The notes under the pieces: model-generated
What the model was told of the DNA's origin: nothing
What the model saw: only the letters and a program-made list of their open reading frames with translations
Database searches by the model: none
DNA from: Pigmentiphaga litoralis
Lineage (GTDB): Bacteria > Pseudomonadota > Gammaproteobacteria > Burkholderiales > Burkholderiaceae_B
Length of the DNA stretch: 64,000 nt
Assembly: GCF_014651835.1 (NCBI RefSeq)
Contig: NZ_BMXQ01000002.1
Span: 620,001-684,000, forward strand
Direction of reading: 5' to 3'
Translations under genes and position numbers: made by a program
In this document: one piece after another, positions 8,764-17,477 of the stretch
How the letters are laid out: every line of letters begins with the position of its first letter
How positions within the stretch are numbered: position 1 is the stretch's first letter

Positions 8764-9947
8764 CGACCATGGATCCCAACGCGCCGTTCGACCCGTTCCT
8801 GCCGTTCGGCGGGCAGGCGCCGCTGCAACCGCTGCAACCGCTGCAGCCGTACATGCCCGAACAGACCCAGATGCCGATGCAGACCCAGATGCAGGGTCTG
8901 CCGCCCCTGCAGGAACAGGTGCTGGGCACGATGCGGCAGAGGCAGGGGCCCCATGGTCAGACCCTGGGGCAGTCACAACGTCAGGCCCAGTCCCCGTCTT
9001 CGCCCGACGATGGCAGCGTTGCCCTCACCATCATCCACGAGACGCTCTATCACTACGCCGCGCGGGTGGAGCAGGCGCATCACCTGGCCTACCTCAAACC
9101 CCTGGACCAGCCTTGCCAGCGGCTTGAATCGTTTACCCTGGACATTGAGCCCGAGCCGTCCCACTGCACGACGGAAACCGACGTCTACGGCAACGCCCGC
9201 AGCATTTTCGAGATGTACGCCCCGCACGATGCCTTGCGCGTCAGCGCCACCAGCCGGGTCATCGTCCGCCCGCGTTTCGAAGGCATCACGCCCGAGGCCA
9301 CGCAGCCCTGGGAAGACGTCGCGCACGCGCTGCGATACGTCGCGGGCGGTGGCTTCCGCCGCGAAGTCGAATTCACGTTTGCGTCACCCTACGTGGCCAT
9401 ACTGGCGCCCTTGCGGGACTACGCGCGCGCGTCCTTCACGGCCGGCCGGCCTTTGGCCGAGGCGGCCATCGAGCTCATGCAGCGCGTGCACGCCGACTTT
9501 ACGTACGCGTCGTGCAGCACGGATGTCTCGACGCCCATGATCGACGCCTTTATGCAGCGGCGCGGCGTGTGCCAGGATTTTGCGCACGTCATGCTGGGCT
9601 GCCTGCGGGCGGTGGGGTTGGCGGCGCGGTATGTCAGCGGCTACCTGATGTCCCAGCCGCCGCCGGGGCAGGCGCGGCTGATCGGCGCCGATGCGTCGCA
9701 TGCGTGGGTGGCGGTGCATTGCCCCGGCCTGGGCCGACAGGACGACTGGCTCGACCTGGACCCCACCAACGGCATGGTGCCGGCGGCCAGCCACGCCATG
9801 CTCGCCTGGGGCCGTGACTACGGCGACGTGACCCCCTTGCGCGGGGTGATCCGCGGCGGAGGCGGTCACGACCTGACCGTGCGCGTCACGGTGGCGCCCG
9901 ACAACGAACTCATTCAACAGACACCTCTTCTACAGGACACACCATGA
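8760..9947 (+). CDS. Second transglutaminase-like protein of the cluster
   Basis: This 395-residue protein has an unusual N-terminal extension of about 85 residues, rich in Gln, Pro, Met and Leu and including three PLQ repeats, followed by a transglutaminase N-terminal domain and a core with Cys271 (GVCQDFAH), His314 (SHAW) and Asp334 (DLDPTNG). The triad is intact, so cysteine-protease or transferase activity is plausible. The start ATG overlaps the stop of the ATP-grasp/Alpha-E gene (ATGA), and its own stop overlaps the next gene in the same way. Two transglutaminases in one operon suggest separate cleavage and transfer steps, but this is inference. Confidence 0.9.
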   Translation: MTTMDPNAPFDPFLPFGGQAPLQPLQPLQPYMPEQTQMPMQTQMQGLPPLQEQVLGTMRQRQGPHGQTLGQSQRQAQSPSSPDDGSVALTIIHETLYHYAARVEQAHHLAYLKPLDQPCQRLESFTLDIEPEPSHCTTETDVYGNARSIFEMYAPHDALRVSATSRVIVRPRFEGITPEATQPWEDVAHALRYVAGGGFRREVEFTFASPYVAILAPLRDYARASFTAGRPLAEAAIELMQRVHADFTYASCSTDVSTPMIDAFMQRRGVCQDFAHVMLGCLRAVGLAARYVSGYLMSQPPPGQARLIGADASHAWVAVHCPGLGRQDDWLDLDPTNGMVPAASHAMLAWGRDYGDVTPLRGVIRGGGGHDLTVRVTVAPDNELIQQTPLLQDTP

Positions 9948-10633
9948 GTCATCTGCATTTCATCGGCGGCGAAAAAGGCGGGGTAGGCAAGTCGCTGGTC
10001 GCACGCGTGCTCGCGCAATACTTCATCGACCGCGAGCGTCCGTTCGTCGGTTTCGATGCAGATCCGTCGCACGGCGCGCTCATGCGCTTCTATGCTGACT
10101 ACACGTCGCCGGTGCGCATCGACCAGTACGACAGCCTGGATCGCATTGTGGAAACCGCCGTGGCGCAGCCCGAAGCCGAAGTCCTGGTGGACCTGGCCGC
10201 CCAGACGCAAGATGCCCTGCTGCACTGGATCGAAGAATCCAACCTGCTGGAACTGTCGTCCGAAATGAACCTGCCGTTGACTTACTGGCATGTCATGGAC
10301 ACGGGACGCGATTCGGTCGACCTGCTGCGCAAGCTGCTCGACACGGTGGGCGGCCGGCTCGACCTGGTGCTGGTCAAGAATGAAGTGCGGGGCGGCGACT
10401 TCCATGTGCTTGACGCATCCGCCGAACTCAAACGCGCGCTGACCATGGGCGCCAAGGTGGTTGCCCTGCGCCGCCTGCAGGACAGCACCATGCAGAAGAT
10501 CGACGCGCACAGCAGCAGTTTCTGGGCGGTCACGCACCCGTCATCACCCAGCCAGGTCGGCTTGCTCGAGCGTCAGCGCATCAAGAGCTGGCTGAACAAG
10601 ACGTACGCTGAATTCGAACGTATCGGCGTGTGA
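9944..10633 (+). CDS. ParA/MinD-like P-loop ATPase of the transglutaminase operon
   Basis: This 229-residue protein begins with a deviant Walker A motif, GGEKGGVGKS (residues 8-17), with the signature lysine at position 11 typical of the ParA/MinD/Mrp class. An acidic switch segment VDLAAQTQD follows near residue 82. The C-terminal half matches no partner family I can name. The class forms ATP-dependent dimers used for positioning or for metal-cluster and cargo handling. The start overlaps the preceding stop (ATGA) and a strong terminator follows, so it is the last gene of this transcript. There is no parB or plasmid gene nearby, so a partition role is unlikely. Confidence 0.85.
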   Translation: MSHLHFIGGEKGGVGKSLVARVLAQYFIDRERPFVGFDADPSHGALMRFYADYTSPVRIDQYDSLDRIVETAVAQPEAEVLVDLAAQTQDALLHWIEESNLLELSSEMNLPLTYWHVMDTGRDSVDLLRKLLDTVGGRLDLVLVKNEVRGGDFHVLDASAELKRALTMGAKVVALRRLQDSTMQKIDAHSSSFWAVTHPSSPSQVGLLERQRIKSWLNKTYAEFERIGV

Positions 10634-10643
10634 CGATGAGCCT

Positions 10644-10668
10644 AAAAGCCCGATGCATCGGGCTTTTT
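10644..10668 (+). terminator. Rho-independent terminator after the ATP-grasp operon
   Basis: A perfect palindrome built on AAAAGCCCGAT and ATCGGGCTTTT ends in a run of five T, 11 bases after the stop of the ParA-like gene. Because it is symmetric with A and T tracts on both sides it could work in both directions. It marks the end of the transcript from 2546. Confidence 0.92.
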
Positions 10669-10807
10669 GCGCAGTGATCTACTGACAGTTGCACATGCTT
10701 GCTTACACCCGTTCCCCAGGCGGGTCTTTACAGTGCAAGCTCGACATCACGCGCTTGCCGAGTAGCAGGCGCGTCCCCCCTGTTCCTCCATCGCGCAAGG
10801 CACCATC

Positions 10808-12454
10808 ATGAGCAGTTTCTTCGATTCCATCAGCGCCCGCGTGGTCGACTCCGGCAAGAGGAAACGCGACAACGCCCGTGGCAAGATCTTCCACTGCGAC
10901 TGCGGCCAGCCGGTGTTCTTCCACAACACGCTCTGTTTGGCCAGCCAGACACAGTTGGGCTACGAGCCTGACCTGGGCGAGGTGCGTTCACTGGCTGAAG
11001 GCCCCGAGCCCGATACCTGGGTGCTGGCGTCCAACCCCAAGGGCAGGATCTTCAAGCGCTGCGGCAACCTGAATACGCCCGCCGCGTGCAACTGGCTGCT
11101 TCCCGCAGATTCCGCCGAAACCCTGTGCCTGGCGTGTCAGCTCAACCGCACCATACCCGACCTGTTGGTACCTGAAAACAGCGAACTCTGGCGCAAGATC
11201 GAAGCGGCCAAGCGCCTGCTGATCGCGCAGCTGCTGACGCTCGGTCTGCCGGTCAGACCCATGGTCGAAGAAGGCGACGGTGGCCTGGCGTTCGATTTTC
11301 TGGGCACATCGGCCGACGGCGTCGCACCGCTGACGGGGCACGCCAGCGGTCTGGTCACGCTTAACATCAAGGAAGCCGACGATGCCGAACGCGCCAGGAT
11401 GCGCGAGCAGATGCACGAGCCCTACCGCACGCTGCTGGGCCATTTCCGTCACGAGATCGGTCATTATTATTGGGACGTGCTGATCGCCAATGGCCCGTTC
11501 CTGGAGCACTTCCGGAAAGCCTTTGGCGATGAACGCATCGACTATGGCGAAGCGCTGAAAGTGCATTACGAAAATGGCGCGCCGCCCGACTGGGCCAACC
11601 ATTTCATCAGCACCTACGCGTCGTCGCACCCGTGGGAAGACTGGGCCGAAACCTGGGCCCACTACCTGCACATGATGGACACGGTGGATACCGCCCTGAG
11701 CTATGGCATTTCGCCCAAGGCCGTCCAGCGCGACTACGAGCCGTTCACCGAAGCCGTGCTGACCGACCCGGATGATCCGTCGGCGCAGGATTTTCTGCGG
11801 ATCGTGAATGCGTGGGTGGCGCTGACCGGCGTGCTGAACGAACTGTCGCGCGCCATGGGCCAGCGGGACTTCTATCCCTTTGCGCTGCCCGCACCGGTGG
11901 TCGGCAAGCTGCAGTTCATCCATCGTGTGGTGAAGGCGGGCAGCGAGCAGGTCAGCCGCGACGAGACTGTCGACGTGACGATCGAAGAGCCGACGCTGAT
12001 GGCGGGCGCTGCCGCATTGCAGAATCAGCAGACGCAAGAGCAGGGCCCGGGCGGGCAGTCGCAAGGCGACGGCATGGGCAACAACCAGGGCCAGAACCTG
12101 GGCCCGTCGTCGACGCCCGATGGCGCGCCGGCAGTGGATGCCGACGGCGCCACCGCGCCAGCCGACAACACGGTTGCACCGGTCGGCAATACCGTTGCAC
12201 CGGCTGACAGTAACGTTGCGCCGGTCAACAACATGGTTGCGCCGGTCAACAATACCGTTGCCCCCGTCAACAACGGTGGCCAGCCGGAAAATACGGTTGC
12301 TCCGCTCAACAACAACGTTGCGCCGGCCAACAATAATGTTGCCCCCGTCAACGATCCGGCGCCGACCGTGAATGGCGTCAACGCCGACGGCACGCCTGCC
12401 GACCCGACATCGCCGCCGCAAGCGGCACAGCAGCCCGCGCCCGCACCGCTGTAA
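10808..12454 (+). CDS. Zinc-binding metallopeptidase (Peptidase_Mx/DUF2248-like) with repeat tail
   Basis: This 548-residue protein has an N-terminal zinc-ribbon-like region with Cys30, Cys32, Cys43, Cys85, Cys94, Cys107 and Cys110, then a metallopeptidase core with HEIGH (His215, Glu216, His219) and a probable third ligand in WAETWAHY (Glu near 280). The core ends near residue 410. The last ~140 residues are low-complexity: Gln/Gly-rich, then nine heptad units of the type N-x-V-A-P-x-x, then Pro/Ala-rich. Such peptidases often accompany ATP-grasp/Alpha-E/transglutaminase operons, so it probably acts on the same unknown product. It lies behind its own leader after a terminator. Confidence 0.85.
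   Translation: MSSFFDSISARVVDSGKRKRDNARGKIFHCDCGQPVFFHNTLCLASQTQLGYEPDLGEVRSLAEGPEPDTWVLASNPKGRIFKRCGNLNTPAACNWLLPADSAETLCLACQLNRTIPDLLVPENSELWRKIEAAKRLLIAQLLTLGLPVRPMVEEGDGGLAFDFLGTSADGVAPLTGHASGLVTLNIKEADDAERARMREQMHEPYRTLLGHFRHEIGHYYWDVLIANGPFLEHFRKAFGDERIDYGEALKVHYENGAPPDWANHFISTYASSHPWEDWAETWAHYLHMMDTVDTALSYGISPKAVQRDYEPFTEAVLTDPDDPSAQDFLRIVNAWVALTGVLNELSRAMGQRDFYPFALPAPVVGKLQFIHRVVKAGSEQVSRDETVDVTIEEPTLMAGAAALQNQQTQEQGPGGQSQGDGMGNNQGQNLGPSSTPDGAPAVDADGATAPADNTVAPVGNTVAPADSNVAPVNNMVAPVNNTVAPVNNGGQPENTVAPLNNNVAPANNNVAPVNDPAPTVNGVNADGTPADPTSPPQAAQQPAPAPL
12167..12352 (+). repeat. In-frame 21-base tandem repeats encoding NxVAPxx heptads
   Basis: Nine units code for variants of N-x-V-A-P-x-x (for example NTVAPVG, SNVAPVN, NNVAPAN); the sixth is degenerate (NGGQPE, six residues). 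Third-base differences between units show the repeat is not freshly duplicated. It lies in the C-terminal tail of the metallopeptidase. Confidence 0.9.
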
Positions 12455-12474
12455 TCGCGTTCAGCGTGGACCCG

Positions 12475-12512
12475 CCCCGGCTCCGACCGCGTGTCGTCGC
12501 CGGGGTTTTTTT
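12475..12512 (+). terminator. Rho-independent terminator after the metallopeptidase
   Basis: CCCCGGC (12475-12481) pairs with GCCGGGG (12499-12505), with an inner CGAC/GTCG stem, and is followed by seven T. It separates the metallopeptidase from the convergent SulP gene. Confidence 0.88.
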
Positions 12513-12516
12513 ATGG

Positions 12517-14001
12517 TCAGTGCCCGATGAGGCGTTCGCCCGCATCGGGCTTGTCGTGCACGCCAAACTTTTCCACCAGCGTGCTGCTGGCTTCATTCAG
12601 GCCCGTCACGTCCACCTGCGTGCCGGCCTGGCGGAACTTCATGACCACCTTGTCCAGCGCTCCCACCGACGTAATGTCCCAGAAGTGCGCGTGGCTCACG
12701 TCAATGGACACGCGCTGCAGGGCTTCCTTCACATCGAAGGCATCGGCGAATGCGTCGGCCGACGCAAAGAAAACCTGGCCGCGCACGCGGTAATCACGTT
12801 GCTGGCCGTCCTGCGACAGCTGGCTTTCGACCCGGAACAGGCGGCTGACCTTCTTCGCAAAGAACAGCGCGCTCAACACCACGCCGGTACCCACGCCCTT
12901 GGCCAGGTCGTTGGTCGCGATGGTGACGATCACCGTGGCGATCATCACGACACTGGAGCTGGCCGGATGGGTGCGCAGGTTGCGCAGCGACGCCCAGCTG
13001 AAGGTGCCGATCGACACCATGATCATCACGGCCACCAGTGCGGCCATGGGAATGCGTGCGACCCACGGGCCAAGGAACACCACCATCACCAGCAACAAAC
13101 CGCCCGCCACCAGCGTCGACAGGCGCGTGCGGCCGCCTGACCGCACGTTGATCACCGACTGGCCGATCATGGCGCAGCCTGCCATCCCGCCCAGCAGGCC
13201 CGACGCGATGTTGGCGATGCCCTGGCCCGCGCACTCGCGGCTCTTGTTGCTGGTGGTGTCCGTCATGTCATCGACAATCGTTGCGGTCATCAACGACTCG
13301 AGCAGGCCCACGATGGCCAGCGTGCAGGCATACGGTAAAATGATCCACAGCGTGTCCAGCGTGAAGGGCACGTCGGGCAACAGGAAGATCGGCAGGCTGT
13401 CGGGCAGCTGGCCCATGTCGCCCACCGTGCGGATGTCCAGGCCCAGGAACATCGACACCGCGGTCAGCACCACAATGCAGACCAGCGGCGAAGGTACGGC
13501 CTTGGTCACGTAGGGCAGCAGATAGATGATGCCCAGGCCCGCTGCCGTCATCGCATACACCACCCACGACACACCGATCAGCTCGGGCAACTGCGCCGCA
13601 AAGATCAGGATGGCCAGCGCGTTGACAAAGCCCGTCACCACCGACCGGGACACGAAGCGCATCAGCACCCCCAGCCGCATCAGCCCGGCCACGATCTGCA
13701 GCGCGCCGGTCAACAAGGTCGCGGCAAGCAGGTACTGCAGGCCGTGGTCCTTGACCAGCGTCACCATGACCAGGGCCATGGACCCGGTCGCGGCGGAAAT
13801 CATGGCCGGTCGGCCACCGGTGAACGCAATCACCACGGCAATGCAGAACGAGGCGTACAGCCCCACCTTCGGGTCCACGCCCGCAATGATGGAAAAGGCA
13901 ATGGCCTCGGGGATCAGCGCAAGCGCCACGACGATGCCGGACAGCAGATCGCCGCGGACATTGGACAGCCAGTCCTGGCGCAAGGTATGGGAAGAGAACA
14001 T
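12517..14001 (-). CDS. SulP-family anion permease with STAS domain
   Basis: This 494-residue inner-membrane protein starts with [17 protein letters not shown], a recognisable SulP N-terminal helix, and continues through about 10-12 hydrophobic segments. A C-terminal STAS domain (from about residue 390) includes the segment [14 protein letters not shown]. SulP proteins carry sulfate, bicarbonate or dicarboxylates; the substrate here is not readable from the sequence. The ATG at 14001 was preferred to the in-frame GTG at 14010 because AGGTGA stands at the right distance before the ATG. It is convergent with the metallopeptidase gene; no sulfate or carbonic anhydrase gene is adjacent. Confidence 0.9.
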   Translation of the reverse strand: MFSSHTLRQDWLSNVRGDLLSGIVVALALIPEAIAFSIIAGVDPKVGLYASFCIAVVIAFTGGRPAMISAATGSMALVMVTLVKDHGLQYLLAATLLTGALQIVAGLMRLGVLMRFVSRSVVTGFVNALAILIFAAQLPELIGVSWVVYAMTAAGLGIIYLLPYVTKAVPSPLVCIVVLTAVSMFLGLDIRTVGDMGQLPDSLPIFLLPDVPFTLDTLWIILPYACTLAIVGLLESLMTATIVDDMTDTTSNKSRECAGQGIANIASGLLGGMAGCAMIGQSVINVRSGGRTRLSTLVAGGLLLVMVVFLGPWVARIPMAALVAVMIMVSIGTFSWASLRNLRTHPASSSVVMIATVIVTIATNDLAKGVGTGVVLSALFFAKKVSRLFRVESQLSQDGQQRDYRVRGQVFFASADAFADAFDVKEALQRVSIDVSHAHFWDITSVGALDKVVMKFRQAGTQVDVTGLNEASSTLVEKFGVHDKPDAGERLIGH

Positions 14002-14208
14002 GGGAATCACCTGGCCGGTGCACGGGGCAGCGGCGCGTCAGAAGCAACATGGGGAGCACAAGACGCGATGCGCGTGCGGCCTGCCCTGAAGGCAGGCAGA
14101 TCGCAGGGCGGCATCGGGTCGTCGAGCGGAAGGGTGTCGCCCGGGCCGGCAGTTTACTCCAGGCGCACGGGTGCACCGCCACCCATGCGTCGCGGGTCCG
14201 GTTCACCC

Positions 14209-14502
14209 TCACTTCGTCGGTTCGAACTTGCCAGCCCGGCGCAATCGTATCGGGCCCCGCACCGGCTGGTTCAGGTCCACCGTGGTCTGCCCCTGCGTCA
14301 CCCGGATCACGTCAGCGTTCGCCAGGCGCGCCGCCACGTCGCGGATCCGCGGCATCAGCGCCCGCCACGTGTCCTCGTCGTCGGACAGGGACCGGGCAAC
14401 GTCGGACGGGCAGATCGACACGTCCGGGCGCCGCTCGGCCAGCAGCGCAACGATGCGCTCGGCCAGGTCGGTGTCGGTGAAGTCGGCGTTCTTGTTGCGC
14501 AT
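14209..14502 (-). CDS. DUF3253 family protein
   Basis: This is a 97-residue soluble protein, MRNKNADFTD to FEPTK. The pattern of a short winged-helix-like fold with RPDVSICPSDVAR in the middle and VRGPIRLRR near the C-terminus fits DUF3253, whose function is unknown. The start at 14502 gives a normal family length; the reading frame is open much further upstream but there it crosses the divergent HNH gene. It has no clear ribosome site. It lies between the sulP gene and the divergent HNH gene. Confidence 0.75.
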   Translation of the reverse strand: MRNKNADFTDTDLAERIVALLAERRPDVSICPSDVARSLSDDEDTWRALMPRIRDVAARLANADVIRVTQGQTTVDLNQPVRGPIRLRRAGKFEPTK

Positions 14503-14593
14503 GCTGCCGAGAGTAACCGAGAGGAGCTGGCGCCCGGCAAGGCACGCCGCACAGGGATACACTTTTGGGGTCGCCCCATCCACCCGCCGTCGC

Positions 14594-14908
14594 ATGGCCA
14601 AACGTGTCACCGAACCCTGGTACCACCCGCCCGTCGAAGAGCGTTGTGCGCTCTGTGGCCGGGTCGTGCCGGACGACCAGCGCGACAAACACCACCTGGT
14701 TCCCAAGTCCGAAGGCGGCAAGGAGACAGCCGTTCTGCACCGGATCTGCCATCGCCAGATCCATGCCCTGTTCACCGAAAGCGAACTGGCGCACGATTAC
14801 GCGACGATCGACGCGCTGATGACGAACGACGCCATCCGCCGGTTCGTCAAGTGGGTGCGCAATAAGCCGCCCGGGTTTTTCGAGCGGACGCGGCGCAGCA
14901 AACGTTGA
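14594..14908 (+). CDS. Small HNH-nuclease-like protein
   Basis: This 104-residue protein carries CALCGR near residue 20, DKHHLVPKSEGG near 35 and LHRICHRQIH near 50, the zinc-knuckle plus His-rich layout of the HNH superfamily. Stand-alone proteins of this size are common in proteobacteria and have no assigned role; they are not evidence of a mobile element by themselves. It is divergent from the DUF3253 gene with 91 bases between starts. Confidence 0.82.
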   Translation: MAKRVTEPWYHPPVEERCALCGRVVPDDQRDKHHLVPKSEGGKETAVLHRICHRQIHALFTESELAHDYATIDALMTNDAIRRFVKWVRNKPPGFFERTRRSKR

Positions 14909-14993
14909 CGCGGCGGCCCATCCGACAGGCGCAGTTTGTGTCACGGCCCGGACATCTCGCTGCGTCACAGTGGTCCGACATAAGGAGAACGCT

Positions 14994-16106
14994 GTGCGCC
15001 TTGCCGTCTACAACGTCGAAAACCTGTTCGATCGCGCCAAGGCCATGAACCTGGGCACCTGGGCGCAGGGCCGCGACGTGCTGGAGCAGTTTGCCGCGCT
15101 GAACCGCCTGCTGGGGCAGATACGCTACCGGCCGTCCGACAAGACAAAAATGGCCAGGCTGATCGTCGACCTGGGCATGGCCGCGTCCGACACCGGACCG
15201 TTCGTGATCCTGCGCCGCAATCGCGGTGGCCTGCTCAAACGCCCGAAGGCAGGCGGCGTGCAGATCGTGGCCGAAGGCCGCGCGGACTGGGTCGGTTCGC
15301 TGGAACTGCGCGACGAACCCATCGACGAACAGGCCATGCGCAACACCGCTCGTGTGATCAACGACCTGAATGCCGACGTGCTGGGCGTAGTCGAAGCCGA
15401 AAACCGGCCGGTGCTGTCGGCCTTTAACGGGCAGGTCCTGCCGGCCACGGGCGGCGACGCTTTCCGGCAGGTCATGGTGATCGACGGAAACGACGACCGC
15501 GGCATCGACGTCGGACTGCTCACGCGAGAAGGCTTTCTGATCGGCACGATGCGCAGCCACGTCGATGATCGCCTGCCCAACGGCGAAGTGGTCTTTTCGC
15601 GCGACTGTCCGGAATTCGAGATCGCGACCCCGCAAGGTGCGCGGATGGTTGTCATGGTCAACCATCTGAAAAGCAAAGGGTACGGCGGCAAGGCCGCGTC
15701 CGACGCGCGGCGCAAGGCCCAAGCCACCCGGATCGGCGAGATCTACCGCCGCCTGCTCGAAGAGGGTGTCGAGCACATCGCGGTGATCGGCGACCTGAAC
15801 GACACGCCCGACAGCGCGCCGCTTGCGCCGCTCATTACCGGCACCACGCTCAAGGACGCATTCACGCACCCGGCCTTCGACGACGGCGGCTATCCCGGCA
15901 CGTATGGATCGTGCGGGCCCTCGAACAAGATCGACTACCTGCTGCTATCGCCCGCGCTGTATGCCACCGTCCAGCTGGGCGGGGTGCTGCGGCAGGGCAT
16001 GTGGCCTGGCGTGCGGCCGCGAAAGTGGGAGACTTTCCCCGAACTGACCCGTCCGGAAGATGCCGGCTCGGATCATGCGGCGATCTGGGTGGATCTGGAC
16101 CTGTAA
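14994..16106 (+). CDS. Endonuclease/exonuclease/phosphatase family protein
   Basis: This 370-residue protein begins MRLAVYNVENLFD, the typical first strand of the EEP (DNase I-like) fold with its metal-binding Asn/Glu. It carries VNHLKSKG near residue 220, GDLNDTPDS near 263 and ends with GSDHAAIWVDL, the catalytic SDH motif. No signal peptide is visible, so it is probably cytoplasmic. The GTG start is backed by AAGGAG 7 bases upstream. Substrate (nucleic acid, phospholipid or sugar phosphate) cannot be told. Confidence 0.88.
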   Translation: MRLAVYNVENLFDRAKAMNLGTWAQGRDVLEQFAALNRLLGQIRYRPSDKTKMARLIVDLGMAASDTGPFVILRRNRGGLLKRPKAGGVQIVAEGRADWVGSLELRDEPIDEQAMRNTARVINDLNADVLGVVEAENRPVLSAFNGQVLPATGGDAFRQVMVIDGNDDRGIDVGLLTREGFLIGTMRSHVDDRLPNGEVVFSRDCPEFEIATPQGARMVVMVNHLKSKGYGGKAASDARRKAQATRIGEIYRRLLEEGVEHIAVIGDLNDTPDSAPLAPLITGTTLKDAFTHPAFDDGGYPGTYGSCGPSNKIDYLLLSPALYATVQLGGVLRQGMWPGVRPRKWETFPELTRPEDAGSDHAAIWVDLDL

Positions 16107-16107
16107 A

Positions 16108-16137
16108 CCACGGGCAGAGTGGGACAAAGGCCCGTGG
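16108..16137 (+). terminator. Hairpin after the EEP gene, terminator-like
   Basis: CCACGGGC and GCCCGTGG form a perfect 8-base stem around a 14-base loop directly after the stop codon. There is no T run, so it may be a 3' end structure rather than a full intrinsic terminator. Confidence 0.45.
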
Positions 16138-16236
16138 GGTCAGATGGCGGTCCACCGCGGGTAAGTGCCGACTATCAGTCGCGCGGCAGGGTGGTGACAA
16201 TCCCCGGACATAACAATCAGATTGGGGATAGCCGCC

Positions 16237-17235
16237 ATGACCACGTATCGAAGGGGTTTTCTCCGCACCACTGCCTGCCTGCTCGCGGCAGGCGCGGCCC
16301 ACATCGCCGCGCCCCTTGCCGCGCATGCCCAGACCGGCCCCTTCCCCAACCGGCCGATCAAGCTCATCGTGCCGGTCGCGCCCGGCGGCGGCGCCGATGC
16401 CGTCGCGCGCATGGTCGCCGACAGGATGTCGCAATCGCTGGGCAAGACCATCGTGGTCGAGAACAAGGCGGGCGGATCCGGGTCCATCGCGTCGAACGAA
16501 GTCGCGCGCGCCGAGCCCGACGGCTACACCCTGGTGCAGTGTTATGTCGCCACGCACAGCACCAATCCGGCAGTCCTCAAACTGAGCTACGACCCGATCG
16601 CCGACTTTGCGCCGGTGGGCATGATGGGCAAGACGTCGAATGTGCTGGTCGTCAGCAGCGATTCGACTGCCAAGACCCTGCAGGACTTCCTGTCCCTGGC
16701 GCGCGCCAAACCGGGCGTCCTGAACTTTTCGTCGGCAGGCGCCGGGTCCGCCACCCACCTGATCATGGAATACCTGGAAAACCAGGCCAAGGTGGACCTG
16801 ACCCACATCCCGTACAAAGGCGCCGCGCCCGCCATGCAGGACCTGCTGGCCGAACGCGTCGACGCCATGTTTCCCAGCCTGACGACAGCATTGCCGCACA
16901 TCAAGAGTGGCAAGCTGCGCGCGCTGGCAGTGGCGTCCGAAGCCCGCGACCCGGCCGCGCCCGACGTGCCGACAGTGGCGGAACAAGGCTTTCCGGGCTT
17001 CAGCGCCATCCAGTGGTGGGGCCTGTGCGCACCGGCCAAGACGCCGGCGCCGGTCGTTGCCACCCTCAACAAAGCGCTGAACGACGCGCTGGGGCAGCCC
17101 GCCATCCAGGCACGGTTCGTTGAGATGGCGGCCGAACCCACGCCCATCTCGCCCGCGCAGTTCGGCGCCTTCCTGAAGGAAGAAGCGGGCAAGTGGAGCA
17201 AGCTGGTGAAGGACACGAACCTGAAGGTGGATTGA
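16237..17235 (+). CDS. Bug-family periplasmic substrate-binding protein (1)
   Basis: This 332-residue protein is a tripartite tricarboxylate transporter (TctC/Bug) receptor. The N-terminus has an RRGFLR Tat-like motif, a hydrophobic stretch and an AHAQ cleavage site near residue 32. The mature part shows FPNRPIKLIVPVAPGG, VVENKAGGSG and the IPYKGAAPA segment usual for the family. No TctA or TctB membrane gene is nearby, which is normal for the many orphan Bug genes of Alcaligenaceae. The start at 16237 follows GGGGAT; a longer start at 16222 is less likely. The ligand is unknown. Confidence 0.92.
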   Translation: MTTYRRGFLRTTACLLAAGAAHIAAPLAAHAQTGPFPNRPIKLIVPVAPGGGADAVARMVADRMSQSLGKTIVVENKAGGSGSIASNEVARAEPDGYTLVQCYVATHSTNPAVLKLSYDPIADFAPVGMMGKTSNVLVVSSDSTAKTLQDFLSLARAKPGVLNFSSAGAGSATHLIMEYLENQAKVDLTHIPYKGAAPAMQDLLAERVDAMFPSLTTALPHIKSGKLRALAVASEARDPAAPDVPTVAEQGFPGFSAIQWWGLCAPAKTPAPVVATLNKALNDALGQPAIQARFVEMAAEPTPISPAQFGAFLKEEAGKWSKLVKDTNLKVD

Positions 17236-17477
17236 TTACCTGACGCTTTCCCGGCGATGGCCGTGTGCCACGTCCGTCCTGGCCCGGGCTGCGCCGCGCT
17301 CGATGGCCGCATGCAGATCGGCCGCGCGCCGCAGCTGCCTTCGCCTGCCATGCCCGTCCTGGCGATGCCTCGCCTGCAAAGTTCTGTGCTCGTGCGAGCG
17401 ATCGGGCTGCATTCGACGTCATCGGAACGGCCTGGCCTGCAATCGCTTCCGCCTGGTTGGGCGGCGTCAGCTGCAGG

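Noticed and set aside
9944-10633. The ParA-like gene as a plasmid partition gene.
   Set aside because: No parB, centromere repeats or replication genes are present, and it is locked into the ligase operon by overlapping codons.
12167-12352. Regular 21-base repeats that could suggest a CRISPR or minisatellite.
   Set aside because: Units are contiguous, in frame and encode a heptad; there are no spacers or cas genes.
14594-14908. The HNH gene as a sign of a mobile element or homing endonuclease.
   Set aside because: No intron, inverted ends or phage genes surround it; small free-standing HNH proteins are common in chromosomes.
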